A stretch of 33,362 nt of DNA from Archaeoglobus sp. (lineage in GTDB: Archaea; Halobacteriota; Archaeoglobi; Archaeoglobales; Archaeoglobaceae): assembly GCA_017656505.1 (NCBI GenBank), contig JACDNU010000031.1:1-33362 (forward strand). The letters are read 5' to 3'. The notes below the pieces were generated by a model. It made no database searches and was not told the origin of the DNA. It saw only the letters and a list, made by a program, of their open reading frames with translations. The translations under genes and the position numbers were made by a program. Below, in pieces: positions 24,301-32,177 of this stretch; position 1 is the first letter of the stretch, and each line of letters opens with the position of its first letter.

Positions 24301-24950
24301 GACTGAAATACAATATTGAGACGATAAAGGTGCTCAACGATAAAAACTTTACATTCATATTAGCAAAAGAGATTAAACCACCGTATAAGACGTTATTCCA
24401 AGAAGGATACAGACTGCCACAGCTAACATATTACCACGGAAAAAGAACCAACATAATCCTCCTACCAGTTTCTGTTCCCTCCATCCCCGGAACTGTGTAT
24501 TTCTACAAAGACTATCAAACCTCTTGGAAAAAAATAATAGACTCTGCTGTAAAGAATGAGGAGTTATGCGTTCTTCTATGGAACTACAAAGCTACAGAAA
24601 ACGGGAACAGAGATATAGATGAAATCATCAATATAATGGATTACGCTAAAAAGCGAGGGATGAGTTTCACAACACCCTACAAAATCGCAAAGCATTTCAT
24701 ATTACTGCAGAATATATATGCAGACATTTCAAAGAAGGATGGTGACAAAAATATCTTTATTGATGTGTTCAACGGGAATGGCGAAAAAGTGCATGGTGTC
24801 ACTTTTAAGCTGGTTCTCCCATATGCCAAATATACTGTAAAAAATGCTCAAATAGTTAAGCGTATCAACGTGCATGGAAAGTACATCTACTACATCTCCA
24901 CAGATATGGGTCCAAAAGAAATTAAGAGGATCACCTTAAAAAAAATTTAG
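21384..24950 (+). CDS. Fusion: GT-C-like membrane domain + beta domain + polysaccharide-deacetylase-like domain
   Basis: 1188 residues, GTG start at leaderless distance from a TATA box. Residues about 24-470 form ten or more membrane helices with an acidic first outer loop (YGTDSYTHLFYTK), the layout of GT-C glycosyltransferases related to STT3 and PMT. A soluble alpha/beta part follows (about 480-600: GLQWLSSIG, then YLILSDRVV), as in that class. Next is a beta-sandwich-like domain (about 610-885), then a segment (about 950-1106: EFRKYGYDIKGIVPYR, VLLWNYKATENG, RGMSFTTPYKIAKHF) that looks like a degenerate NodB/polysaccharide-deacetylase barrel without clear metal ligands. A small beta cap ends the protein. 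It may polymerise or transfer glycan at the outer membrane face. Domain calls are by recognition; the membrane part is the surest. Confidence 0.75.
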   Translation: MNSPKSLISPYLNMIKNRKKHETIMYLLIIFFVIVVYTIPTFFYGFPYGTDSYTHLFYTKVMSKSDSLSSFYELCYEKNYLRSNYPFGLWMFGSIFLKITEASILELALVLPLINLIILIFVYYTYSKIFGLKPSESVLSIILLLSIPLISIGILGFETDVFVTPILILILYLAYVDTDKWIKIRWRRFMLISLLIFCLSISHTGTYLFLLFFAISYFMIYGLIRGRYHTNTYTVIALLVIIYIWSMRIFPHVHPQYVDKGRILISISGAILSLLPDNLLLLIKSPYLPPFGNIIQTFYDYIVVKNDIIYAILFCSIVLVSCNVLIYLNSRANKLLSLIKNKNLRLYVSIPVIGKVGKLSHFIMYWPIWLGPVHVSLSFPGVSKINRTGLCVLIAALVVTIPSGYFAGERGLREIYYLLVILPVTASLGFYYLKRKANHYIEDKTRKLIVTATLMAFFLFIVILPVVGNYYYHPKISGSGYEKTGLQWLSSIGNPEEGVAGPGYRYMLSIYADKLAPEVTTVATGSELRHFLNDQYIVYLKPDNEKTLKDFYATFDVKYLILSDRVVNNLKHNYIQLDNKKIDKIYSSHNFKIYRHIPDLIHKSNIRDRLNFDENIKIEDAGNSYLVKTGVYRVGINKKAPEITYLGNKTTDLLGGGGFWDSITIRQIRNRNVKYSSYVLRELTYPSITIGRNQIIYRTILKNVDGVTNLATLTVKYTFFEKAIKKEIIIANDWTENTTIDVNINSKLFTPLGYFSFREGNGFPTERKMYPTEDPILLEGIKFDRIFINDGKTGIYIRYMKTSPLPDRIVYSGSVNLSYFTVNIYSQKTVSTSESTHMIQWISIGHEKIALHNIENYTSISLYPYPNGKIPLILLINLDSPDEISKKDFTDIINTHLKLEKQFHELNYTESINVTNIKTDENKTKIMSLLGEHLIGYENVDEQGIEYQEKIISKTITEFRKYGYDIKGIVPYRLKYNIETIKVLNDKNFTFILAKEIKPPYKTLFQEGYRLPQLTYYHGKRTNIILLPVSVPSIPGTVYFYKDYQTSWKKIIDSAVKNEELCVLLWNYKATENGNRDIDEIINIMDYAKKRGMSFTTPYKIAKHFILLQNIYADISKKDGDKNIFIDVFNGNGEKVHGVTFKLVLPYAKYTVKNAQIVKRINVHGKYIYYISTDMGPKEIKRITLKKI

Positions 24951-25096
24951 TTTTCGCAGTATGAATCTGATCGGATCTGACCGACAATCCGGTTACTGAA
25001 CTCTCCGACAAATATGATCAGATGAGAAAATCCAGCAGATTACCGGTTTTAATGAGCAGAAACGTAATTCACCCGGTAACAGTAAAAATTTGTCTA

Positions 25097-26524
25097 TTAA
25101 TTTTTTTCTTTAAAAATTCCAAAAATCAATCTTTTGTTTATGTATCCGGTAAAAAACACCAAGAAAGAAAAAATAATGGTGGATAAGAACAAGCTCATTA
25201 GAAAATTACCAAAGAAGTGCAAAAATAAAATTATAACCACAGACGCCAAAATAAGCCCATCGATTTTATAAAATAGGACACGTAGCGGTGTTAAATTTTT
25301 TGAATACTTTATGGTCGCGATTGTATACAATATCGAAAACATCATTAGAGCTAAATAAGCTCCAACAAAACCCGCAAAATATATAAAAATATGGGTAACC
25401 AGCGGAGATACAACCAGAAATATCAGTGTAACGATTACCAAAGGTCTGTATTCACTCGGGTTCTGAAAGGAGATATTGAGATAGGCCAAAAATTGCTGTA
25501 TAAATAAAAATATATACCCTATGGCCAGAAAAAGTATGTAATCCGCAACAACTACATATTCATGAGTGAAAAGAAGACTGATAATTCTTGAAGAATAAAA
25601 ATAAAGGAATATCATGCAGAATACAAGAAATGAAAATAACCCTCTGGCTATGTCACCCAACTCACCCTGTTTAAAAAGCAATTCTTCCATATTCTCGGTA
25701 CTCGTTGCTTCAGGAATTGAAACAAAACTTAAAGCAGCAAAAGCAAAAAGCAATATCGTCATCAAAGTAAGAGAGACGTCAAAATACCCCTGCCATACAA
25801 CACCAAGATCGTGGCTTACAATCACTTTGTAAATCTGCTGGGTTACTGTCCCAAATGTGCTTATGAGATACACCGAGAAACCAAATGAGAATATATTTTT
25901 TGATGGAAAACTGATAGAATCGAACATAGAGCTCATCAACTTGAATCCTTTCATTAGTACAGAAATCAAAACGATCGATGTGGGCAATGCTGCCACTATA
26001 AGAATTATCCAGAACTTTGATATGCTCAATATATACACCACGACCAGTATAAAAAACAGTCTAAGTACAGGAGGGGCCAAAGAAAGTGTACTCGCCAGAG
26101 AGTATCTCCTCAGACCACGATATAACCCGATAATCACACCCAACAGCGTATTTGGAAGAATTACAATAAAAAGCGCTACCAGAATAAGAAACCAAGAATT
26201 CGAGGGAATATTCAAAAAATCGAAAAAAGATTCTCTTGAAATAAATATAAGAACAATAACTGCAAAACTCGCGATAATCCCATATACGAACGAGAAACTG
26301 AAATATTTTTTCCCTTCTTTCGAGTGGGAGAGGGTATCATACAGGAAAGAGTTCGTAAAAAACTGAAGAAGACCCGGTAATGTGATAATTACCAGTGTGA
26401 TCAGCCCATACTCATGGGGTGTTAGAATTCTAGTTAGAATCATTTTGCTTAGCAACCCGCTTAATCTCATCAAAACCATACATACTATAAAAAATAAAGT
26501 ATAAAAAGATAAAGTTTTATTCAT
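25097..26524 (-). CDS. Wzx-type polysaccharide/lipid-linked oligosaccharide flippase
   Basis: 475 residues with 12-14 membrane helices. The opening (GLLSKMILTRILTPHEYGLITLV) is the classic N-terminus of the polysaccharide biosynthesis/flippase family in the MOP superfamily. It moves lipid-linked glycan units across the cytoplasmic membrane. It is the last gene of the minus-strand polysaccharide operon; the ATG at 26524 is 3 bases past the previous stop codon, with GGGTGT upstream. Confidence 0.9.
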   Translation of the reverse strand: MNKTLSFYTLFFIVCMVLMRLSGLLSKMILTRILTPHEYGLITLVIITLPGLLQFFTNSFLYDTLSHSKEGKKYFSFSFVYGIIASFAVIVLIFISRESFFDFLNIPSNSWFLILVALFIVILPNTLLGVIIGLYRGLRRYSLASTLSLAPPVLRLFFILVVVYILSISKFWIILIVAALPTSIVLISVLMKGFKLMSSMFDSISFPSKNIFSFGFSVYLISTFGTVTQQIYKVIVSHDLGVVWQGYFDVSLTLMTILLFAFAALSFVSIPEATSTENMEELLFKQGELGDIARGLFSFLVFCMIFLYFYSSRIISLLFTHEYVVVADYILFLAIGYIFLFIQQFLAYLNISFQNPSEYRPLVIVTLIFLVVSPLVTHIFIYFAGFVGAYLALMMFSILYTIATIKYSKNLTPLRVLFYKIDGLILASVVIILFLHFFGNFLMSLFLSTIIFSFLVFFTGYINKRLIFGIFKEKN

Positions 26525-26527
26525 TCA

Positions 26528-27580
26528 TTAAACACCCTTTACACCCAATTTGAATTTGGCATATATTGGTTTTAAAGTTTGACTGTATCTGGCCTCCATT
26601 AATCTGAAAATAAAAGAGGAATATTTCCTCGCTGAAAACCTAAGTAGCAGCTCTGGGTTATATTTGGAATGGAATGCATAAAGTCTCTTTACGCCCGCAG
26701 CACCCATTATTTCGTAAAAAGAGAGACCGTGATCATGTGCATATTTTATAACCTCCCAATTCAGTAAATCATTAGGGGTGATCTTTTTCACGTTTGGTTT
26801 GATATTACCGATCCAGCTGCATGCTTTATTTTTATAATAGATATCAATCAGTCCTGTTATGATCTCACCATTATATTTAGCAACAAATATACCCAGATTA
26901 TCGGCAAAAGAGTCGAATATACTATACAAATACTTTTTAGGCAAAGTGAGTAATTTACCCTGTTCTGCGTATCTACCGGCGAGTAAATCGTAGATATATC
27001 CAAGCTCCTCCCTGTCTCCTCTTTCTATAGTTACACCCCGTTTCAATGTTCTATTTATGTCCTGACGTACCTTTTTATCAAATCGTTTCCATATAAAGTC
27101 AATTCCCTTCGTAAGATCAAAAATGTAGCTGTAAACAGGTTCAATCTGATAATCATTCCATTTAAAGGGCCTAGTATCATACAATCCCGGAGGCATCGAT
27201 ATATACACGTATCCAGCTCTAAGTTTTTCGGTAATAAAATTATTTACCTCATCTATAAAACCAATAAAATTCGACTCCATCCTGCTCGGTTTGAGTGTGT
27301 CGTACTCTACCAACAGGGGTCCCAGATACAGTATTGCGGTATGCGGTGGAGGAGAAAATACAAGCCTGAGAGGTCCTTTTTTTTGGTAAAACAACGGTAT
27401 AAGCCCGATAGGAGTTGACTTTTTATAAACTACAATCGGATAAAGTTTACAATTTGTATACTTCTCAGCTATTTTAAGCCATTCCCATTTGTGAAAAATC
27501 GTGCCAGAGCTTACCTGATCAACAAGTCTATCCCACTCTTCAACATCTGTACCTCTAACAACTTTGAGTTCAACATCCAT
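26528..27580 (-). CDS. FemAB-like GNAT-fold protein
   Basis: About 350 residues. The order WDRLVDQVSSGTIFHKWEWLK near the N-terminus (start of a 21-residue stretch), then two GNAT halves and IWKRFDKKVRQDINRTLKRG (about 165-184) and FYEIMGAAGVKRLYAFHSKY, is typical of FemAB-related proteins. These transfer aminoacyl or acyl groups; relatives accompany bacterial PEP-CTERM/exosortase polysaccharide loci. As archaea of this type lack peptidoglycan, the target here is probably a glycan or lipid precursor. The start at ATG 27580 follows GAGGTGG at 27587-27593; a TTG at 27595 is less likely. Confidence 0.85.
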   Translation of the reverse strand: MDVELKVVRGTDVEEWDRLVDQVSSGTIFHKWEWLKIAEKYTNCKLYPIVVYKKSTPIGLIPLFYQKKGPLRLVFSPPPHTAILYLGPLLVEYDTLKPSRMESNFIGFIDEVNNFITEKLRAGYVYISMPPGLYDTRPFKWNDYQIEPVYSYIFDLTKGIDFIWKRFDKKVRQDINRTLKRGVTIERGDREELGYIYDLLAGRYAEQGKLLTLPKKYLYSIFDSFADNLGIFVAKYNGEIITGLIDIYYKNKACSWIGNIKPNVKKITPNDLLNWEVIKYAHDHGLSFYEIMGAAGVKRLYAFHSKYNPELLLRFSARKYSSFIFRLMEARYSQTLKPIYAKFKLGVKGV

Positions 27581-27612
27581 GATGTTCCACCTCAATCACA
27601 GGTACCGGAAAA

Positions 27613-28632
27613 TTATTCAAATTCAAACTCAACACCATTGTCAGCAAATATGCCACATATAAGCTTCACCAACTTGTTGGATGCATTGTGTCTCTGTTTT
27701 TTACCAACATCAAACCAGATTATATTATTCCTGCTGCACACATCTTTCATGTCTTCTGGAAACTCCACCGCAATCACAACAACATCTTTGATTCTATGTT
27801 CTCCCAAATACGAGTTGATACTGTCAAGTACTTTCTCATTGATCTCGTAAGAATAAACTACAAGAGCCTGCCGGGAATATATACCAGATCTGATTCTTAT
27901 TTTAAAAATCAGGATGTCGTCAGACTTGTTCAGTATTGATATCCTATCATCATATGAGAATATAAATTCATCCATAATTCTCATGAGTATTTTATTTTTA
28001 TCCGCAGGAGAGAGGACTTTGACTTCTGGATTGTTTGTCCCAAGGACTTTCGCTGGAGAACCTGCCACAAATGTATTTTCCGGGACGTCTTTTGTAACGA
28101 TCGAACCAGAACCGATAAGTGCGTTTTTCCCTATTTTCACCCCGGGCATTATGAACACTCTTGCCGGAATCCAGGCATTGTCCTCTATAACAATCGAACC
28201 AAATCTAGCAGGCCATCCCTCGAGATCAGAATGAAATATTCCATGTGTAAACAGCATACATCCCGGACCGATGCCTATCTTGTCTCCCATAATGATGCTG
28301 TTTCTGACATCCAGATACGTGTCGTGATCGATATAACACTTTCTACCCGTAATAAAATTTCCCCTTCCCCATATCTTGACGTTTCTTTTTATCTCAGTCG
28401 CTTCACCGATAATTATCTCCTTTGCATAGATAGAGGAATGATCGCCTATAACAACGTTATCTGATATCTTGATTCGCTTGAAATTCAAATCGTGTGGGGT
28501 TATATATGAACCCATGCCAATATACACCTTCTTTCCAATTTTGGCCCCAAGCAACCTGTAAATAAACACTTTAATACTAGACGGGAGATACGAGAACAGC
28601 AGAATTACAAGGCTCTTAATATAAGACGACAT
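27613..28632 (-). CDS. Left-handed beta-helix acyltransferase with extra C-terminal domain
   Basis: 339 residues. Hexapeptide repeats run from about 35 to 205, with the typical loop (LFTHGIFHS) and the end motif AGSPAKV. This is the WbbJ/maltose O-acetyltransferase type, which acetylates sugars using acetyl-CoA. An N-terminal hydrophobic helix (about 5-25) may hold it at the membrane. About 135 residues after the helix (210-339) are not part of the usual enzyme and look like a separate alpha/beta domain (ALVVYSYEI, IKDVVVIAVEF, NIIWFDVG). The gene begins 6 bases past the deacetylase stop, so the two are coupled. Confidence 0.85.
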   Translation of the reverse strand: MSSYIKSLVILLFSYLPSSIKVFIYRLLGAKIGKKVYIGMGSYITPHDLNFKRIKISDNVVIGDHSSIYAKEIIIGEATEIKRNVKIWGRGNFITGRKCYIDHDTYLDVRNSIIMGDKIGIGPGCMLFTHGIFHSDLEGWPARFGSIVIEDNAWIPARVFIMPGVKIGKNALIGSGSIVTKDVPENTFVAGSPAKVLGTNNPEVKVLSPADKNKILMRIMDEFIFSYDDRISILNKSDDILIFKIRIRSGIYSRQALVVYSYEINEKVLDSINSYLGEHRIKDVVVIAVEFPEDMKDVCSRNNIIWFDVGKKQRHNASNKLVKLICGIFADNGVEFEFE

Positions 28633-28638
28633 AACACA

Positions 28639-30213
28639 TCACATCCCCACATCGTTGTTTAACATTATGGGACATTCCACACCCCTAAATATAACAAAAT
28701 TTCCTTCTGTACCGATAATTTTCACGTTTAATAAATTAATTTTTTTGTAAAATTCATTCGGTATATGTATTTTTATGTGTTTAACAAAGGACCTTCGACT
28801 GGGTCTGATTATTATCGATTCATCTGTACGATCAACACTGATATTGCACCCATCACGTGTATTCCACCATTTTGCTATTTCGTGCGCTGTAACCACCCAA
28901 GCATTTTTCTTTTTACAAATTTCGATAATACGCCTGTAAATATCGGGATACCCTGGGTATTCTTTACCATTAAATCTATTATGGTGCCAGAGTAATGTCA
29001 GAACTCCTCCACATTTTTCAACCACATCTATAAAATTTGTACAATTTTTCCATATATCCTCCTCTTCTAGAGATACATCCATTAATGTTAAAGGTATCTC
29101 CAGCAATGACATTCTCCTGCCTTGCTCAGCATTATAGGGGTAAAACGGAAAACAAGTGCCCCATCTAAACCCCATTCCAGCACTACTTCGAAATCCAAGA
29201 GAGGTATCATATTCAAATCCAGTTTCTTCCTGATATTGCCAAGTTCGAGGTATTTCCAGATTTAAACGATGCTGTCTAATCCCATAAATTTTGTGTCCCA
29301 GAACGCTCTCAAGGTATTCTTTTTCTTTTTTTAATTTCCACTTGTCTTTATATGACTCGTATGATCCATGAAGACCTATTTCCCACCCTTCAGAAAATAG
29401 TTTATTGATAATCTCTGCCACCTTTCTATCGCTGAACTCGTATTTTCGAGCATAGTGTGTCCAAGTCTTAGGCTTAAAAATATCCACTTTGGCCGATTCA
29501 TTCAGGAAAAAAAAAGTAGATCTGACATTCAAGCCATCTTCAAGTTTCATTATATCTTCAAACGTCCAATAGGGATTTTTTCCAGAAAGTAAATTTATAA
29601 AAAAAGATTTGATGTGGTACCATGCTCTGGAAAAATTCTTTTTCCAGATATGTTTTATAAATTGTGTGAAATACTGGTAAGTCTTTCTCATTTCGTCCAC
29701 ATCGTGTGTCAAACACACGGCAAAACTTTTACCGTCCGGCCAGAACTCTTTTTGTATCAGAGGTAAAGCTGTTTTTTCACATGCATAGAGGAGTATCTCA
29801 AAAAACATTTTTTCATGATAATCTACAATCGGGATATCATCAGCTATTTTCTCCCCAGCAGACATCATTTCTTCAATTTTTCCGGACACCATATAGCCTA
29901 TCTCCCTGAAAATATCGAACCTTACTGTCACTTTATCTCTAGAATACGTTATCAGCGGTCTGTATACTTCATCATAGGTTTTTTTCACAGATCCCGACGA
30001 TTTAAGAATTTCAAGTGTAAACCCATTATTTTTTTCAATAATTTCAACCGTAAATTCGCAGTTCTTTTCAGATATCTCATTAGTTTTATCCGTATACGGC
30101 ATATAAACCATCAAATTTCCACTGATCTGTACTGGTATGCCAAATTTTTCAAAAAAGTGTTTAGCACCCAATAAAACATACTTATCTTGTAAATTACACC
30201 GAATTAGGATCAT
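28639..30213 (-). CDS. Polysaccharide deacetylase (NodB-fold), THDVD subfamily
   Basis: 524 residues. An N-terminal domain of about 130 residues precedes a NodB barrel: THDVD (169-173, catalytic/metal Asp), GLHGSYES (280-287, His motif), GIRQHR (311-316), LLWHHNRF (407-414) and VTAHEIAKWW (441-450). A C-terminal beta tail of about 70 residues (DESIIIRPSRRSF) follows. No signal peptide is present, so the enzyme is likely cytoplasmic and would de-N-acetylate a lipid-linked or nucleotide-linked sugar. It overlaps the WbqC-like gene by 4 bases. Confidence 0.85.
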   Translation of the reverse strand: MILIRCNLQDKYVLLGAKHFFEKFGIPVQISGNLMVYMPYTDKTNEISEKNCEFTVEIIEKNNGFTLEILKSSGSVKKTYDEVYRPLITYSRDKVTVRFDIFREIGYMVSGKIEEMMSAGEKIADDIPIVDYHEKMFFEILLYACEKTALPLIQKEFWPDGKSFAVCLTHDVDEMRKTYQYFTQFIKHIWKKNFSRAWYHIKSFFINLLSGKNPYWTFEDIMKLEDGLNVRSTFFFLNESAKVDIFKPKTWTHYARKYEFSDRKVAEIINKLFSEGWEIGLHGSYESYKDKWKLKKEKEYLESVLGHKIYGIRQHRLNLEIPRTWQYQEETGFEYDTSLGFRSSAGMGFRWGTCFPFYPYNAEQGRRMSLLEIPLTLMDVSLEEEDIWKNCTNFIDVVEKCGGVLTLLWHHNRFNGKEYPGYPDIYRRIIEICKKKNAWVVTAHEIAKWWNTRDGCNISVDRTDESIIIRPSRRSFVKHIKIHIPNEFYKKINLLNVKIIGTEGNFVIFRGVECPIMLNNDVGM

Positions 30214-30914
30214 GCTTTCTCCAACTCCAAACTGTCCATTAGAAATTCTCTAGCCTTTTTACCCAAATTAAACAGTAAATCTATAGCGCTCATAAAAGGT
30301 TCAAATCCATCCCACCTTTGTTTGTATACAACAGGCCTAGAAACTAGATAAATTACTTCGATATTCTCTCGCTCGAATTTGTTGATATCCATGTATCTCT
30401 TTCCCCCAACCCCAGAAACATATACATCTCCACCCACTTCCTTGATAATATTAACTAAAAGCTCTGTTGATTTTAGATTTCTGTCTATATCAAGTTCACT
30501 TGATCTGATAAAATCGGTATTAATCCCCAATTTTCTGGATAAATAACGAATCCCAAATTCATTGAACTCCGATAGTTTATTAAACTGACTATCATCTCCA
30601 TAATATTGTTCAACAAAGTTTCTGTCGATAAAAGTTTTATTGTAGTTGGATATTATAGACATTTTGTGTTTTCTCATCCACCTGTTATCTTCTGGCAAAT
30701 ATATTTTTTCAATTGGATTAAAGTAATATTTTTTTTCTACCGGTATTGTGAGCCACATCCAACTATCTTTCGTCCTAATTTTTGTTCTCTGAGTATAACT
30801 ATCTTTGGAGAACTGAACTACATCAAGAATTACAAAAATATCCGCTACAGCCATTTTCTGAAAAAACCCAATATAGGGTAGGTAATTTGGCTGATGGATT
30901 GCCACTACTGTCAT
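30210..30914 (-). CDS. WbqC-like family protein
   Basis: 234 residues. The opening AIHQPNYLPYIGFFQKMA and FVILDVVQFSKDSYTQRTKI are diagnostic for the WbqC-like family, found in O-antigen and other surface-sugar loci and thought to act on modified (often aminoacylated) sugars. Exact activity is unknown. The ATG at 30914 has GGGAGAT about 7 bases upstream and lies 24 bases after the DUF354 gene. Confidence 0.9.
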   Translation of the reverse strand: MTVVAIHQPNYLPYIGFFQKMAVADIFVILDVVQFSKDSYTQRTKIRTKDSWMWLTIPVEKKYYFNPIEKIYLPEDNRWMRKHKMSIISNYNKTFIDRNFVEQYYGDDSQFNKLSEFNEFGIRYLSRKLGINTDFIRSSELDIDRNLKSTELLVNIIKEVGGDVYVSGVGGKRYMDINKFERENIEVIYLVSRPVVYKQRWDGFEPFMSAIDLLFNLGKKAREFLMDSLELEKA

Positions 30915-30938
30915 CTTGGAAATCTCCCGTTGTGAATT

Positions 30939-31991
30939 TTATTTTACTTCTGGAAAACAACTTTCAACAAAATCGACCATCCACTCAGTAACATCCACTT
31001 TATCTCTCAGCAATTTTTTCCTTTTTATCTTCCACTCTTTTTTAGATTTTCCGTTCTCCAGTATATCAACGGCTTTTTGAATGGCCTTCTTTTGGTCTGG
31101 ATAAAAATACATCAATCCATATTTATTTCGTAATTCCAAAAAATTACCTAAAAACTCCCCACTTGCAACCCCATTTTGAGTTGATTCGATATGTATTGAA
31201 GGGGTACCCAGAATTGCAGCTTCTGTTGCCATGGTTCCTCCCTCTCCGATGTAGAGGTCGGAAAAGTAAAGCAAACTGTGTATTTCCTCAGGGGGTATCC
31301 ACGTTCTATATTTCTCCAGTTCCCCTCTAAGAGGTCTCTCAGAAACTATAAAAACACTACCGTACTCTTCTAATTTCTTAATGAAACCGAGTTCGGATCC
31401 TTTAACCCCACTTAAACCAATATCATGGTATGCACTCCACGATATAAATCTGACCACTATTAAACTATCTTTTTTACTCAGATCGAGATTCCTGAGAATT
31501 GCAGGATCGGGTTTGAAATATTTTGGATGGAGGTATGCCAGCTCTTTATACCCATTAAATCTCACATGTTTTTTACCCAGCTCCAATAAAAAACACGAAG
31601 GGGTACAGATAAAATCGGCAAATGGAAACACGAGCCAGGTAAATCTAACCAATTCCGTATCTGTGAACACAATAGATGGAACACCTAGCAACTCCCCAGT
31701 CTGAGCGATGTAGGGGTCATGAATTCCTGTAAGAACATCTGGTTTAAATTTTTTTATGAGTTTAATAAAAAAATAATCGTTTTTGATCATCTTCAATCCT
31801 TTACTAACTAGCCCTTTTTTACTTTTCCCGAGATTTACATAATCCAGATTATACTTGTCCAGCAAATGCAAAGTTACATCTTTACTTCTCGCTGCAATCA
31901 GTACTTCATGCCCATTTTTTTTCCATTCAAATATGGCATTTTTGTAAAAATGGACATGTGCTGGATGTCCAACCCCTACCAATATCCTCAT
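30939..31991 (-). CDS. DUF354 family glycosyltransferase-like protein
   Basis: 350 residues. MRILVGVGHPAHVHFYKN at the N-terminus and DLYIGEGGTMATEAAILGTPSI near 255 mark DUF354, a GT-B-fold family related to UDP-GlcNAc 2-epimerases and MurG-type enzymes. It is the first gene of the six-gene operon; AGGTGAT sits 5 bases before the ATG. It probably adds a sugar to the lipid-linked precursor. Confidence 0.88.
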   Translation of the reverse strand: MRILVGVGHPAHVHFYKNAIFEWKKNGHEVLIAARSKDVTLHLLDKYNLDYVNLGKSKKGLVSKGLKMIKNDYFFIKLIKKFKPDVLTGIHDPYIAQTGELLGVPSIVFTDTELVRFTWLVFPFADFICTPSCFLLELGKKHVRFNGYKELAYLHPKYFKPDPAILRNLDLSKKDSLIVVRFISWSAYHDIGLSGVKGSELGFIKKLEEYGSVFIVSERPLRGELEKYRTWIPPEEIHSLLYFSDLYIGEGGTMATEAAILGTPSIHIESTQNGVASGEFLGNFLELRNKYGLMYFYPDQKKAIQKAVDILENGKSKKEWKIKRKKLLRDKVDVTEWMVDFVESCFPEVK

Positions 31992-32046
31992 TTAAATCAC
32001 CTATTATTTGCAAATAACTTAATTTTCTCAATAAATAGCTCCAGAA

Positions 32047-32077
32047 CCCAAATCCAAAATCCAAATTAAACCCAAAT
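32047..32077 (-). repeat. ATTTGG repeats in the leader of the polysaccharide operon
   Basis: Read on the minus strand, four copies of ATTTGG(G/A) or close variants lie between the TATA box (32077-32086) and the DUF354 gene. They may be an RNA or DNA binding site; chance in A/T-rich DNA cannot be ruled out. Confidence 0.3.
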
Positions 32078-32086
32078 AAATATAAG
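32077..32086 (-). promoter_or_regulatory. TATA box for polysaccharide operon
   Basis: CTTATATTTA on the minus strand, predicting a start near 32055 and a leader of about 60 bases, the longest predicted leader in this window. Confidence 0.45.
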
Positions 32087-32144
32087 CCGGTAAGAAAATA
32101 ACATAAACCTATCCAACAAGATGTAAAAAATTTAAAATAATTGA

Positions 32145-32177
32145 TTTACTGGTTTACTACATTTACTAAATTACTTT
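32145..32177. repeat. TTTACT units with about 9-bp period at a gene end
   Basis: TTTACT occurs at 32145, 32153 and 32162, with TTACTTT at 32171, across the stop of the gene at 32171-33064. The array resembles in period, though not in strand, the 9-bp array at the end of its paralogue at 962-1909. Confidence 0.35.

Noticed and set aside
30298-30308. GGTTCAAATCC, identical to a tRNA T-loop motif
   Set aside because: It lies within the WbqC-like coding sequence, and no acceptor or anticodon stems can be formed around it.
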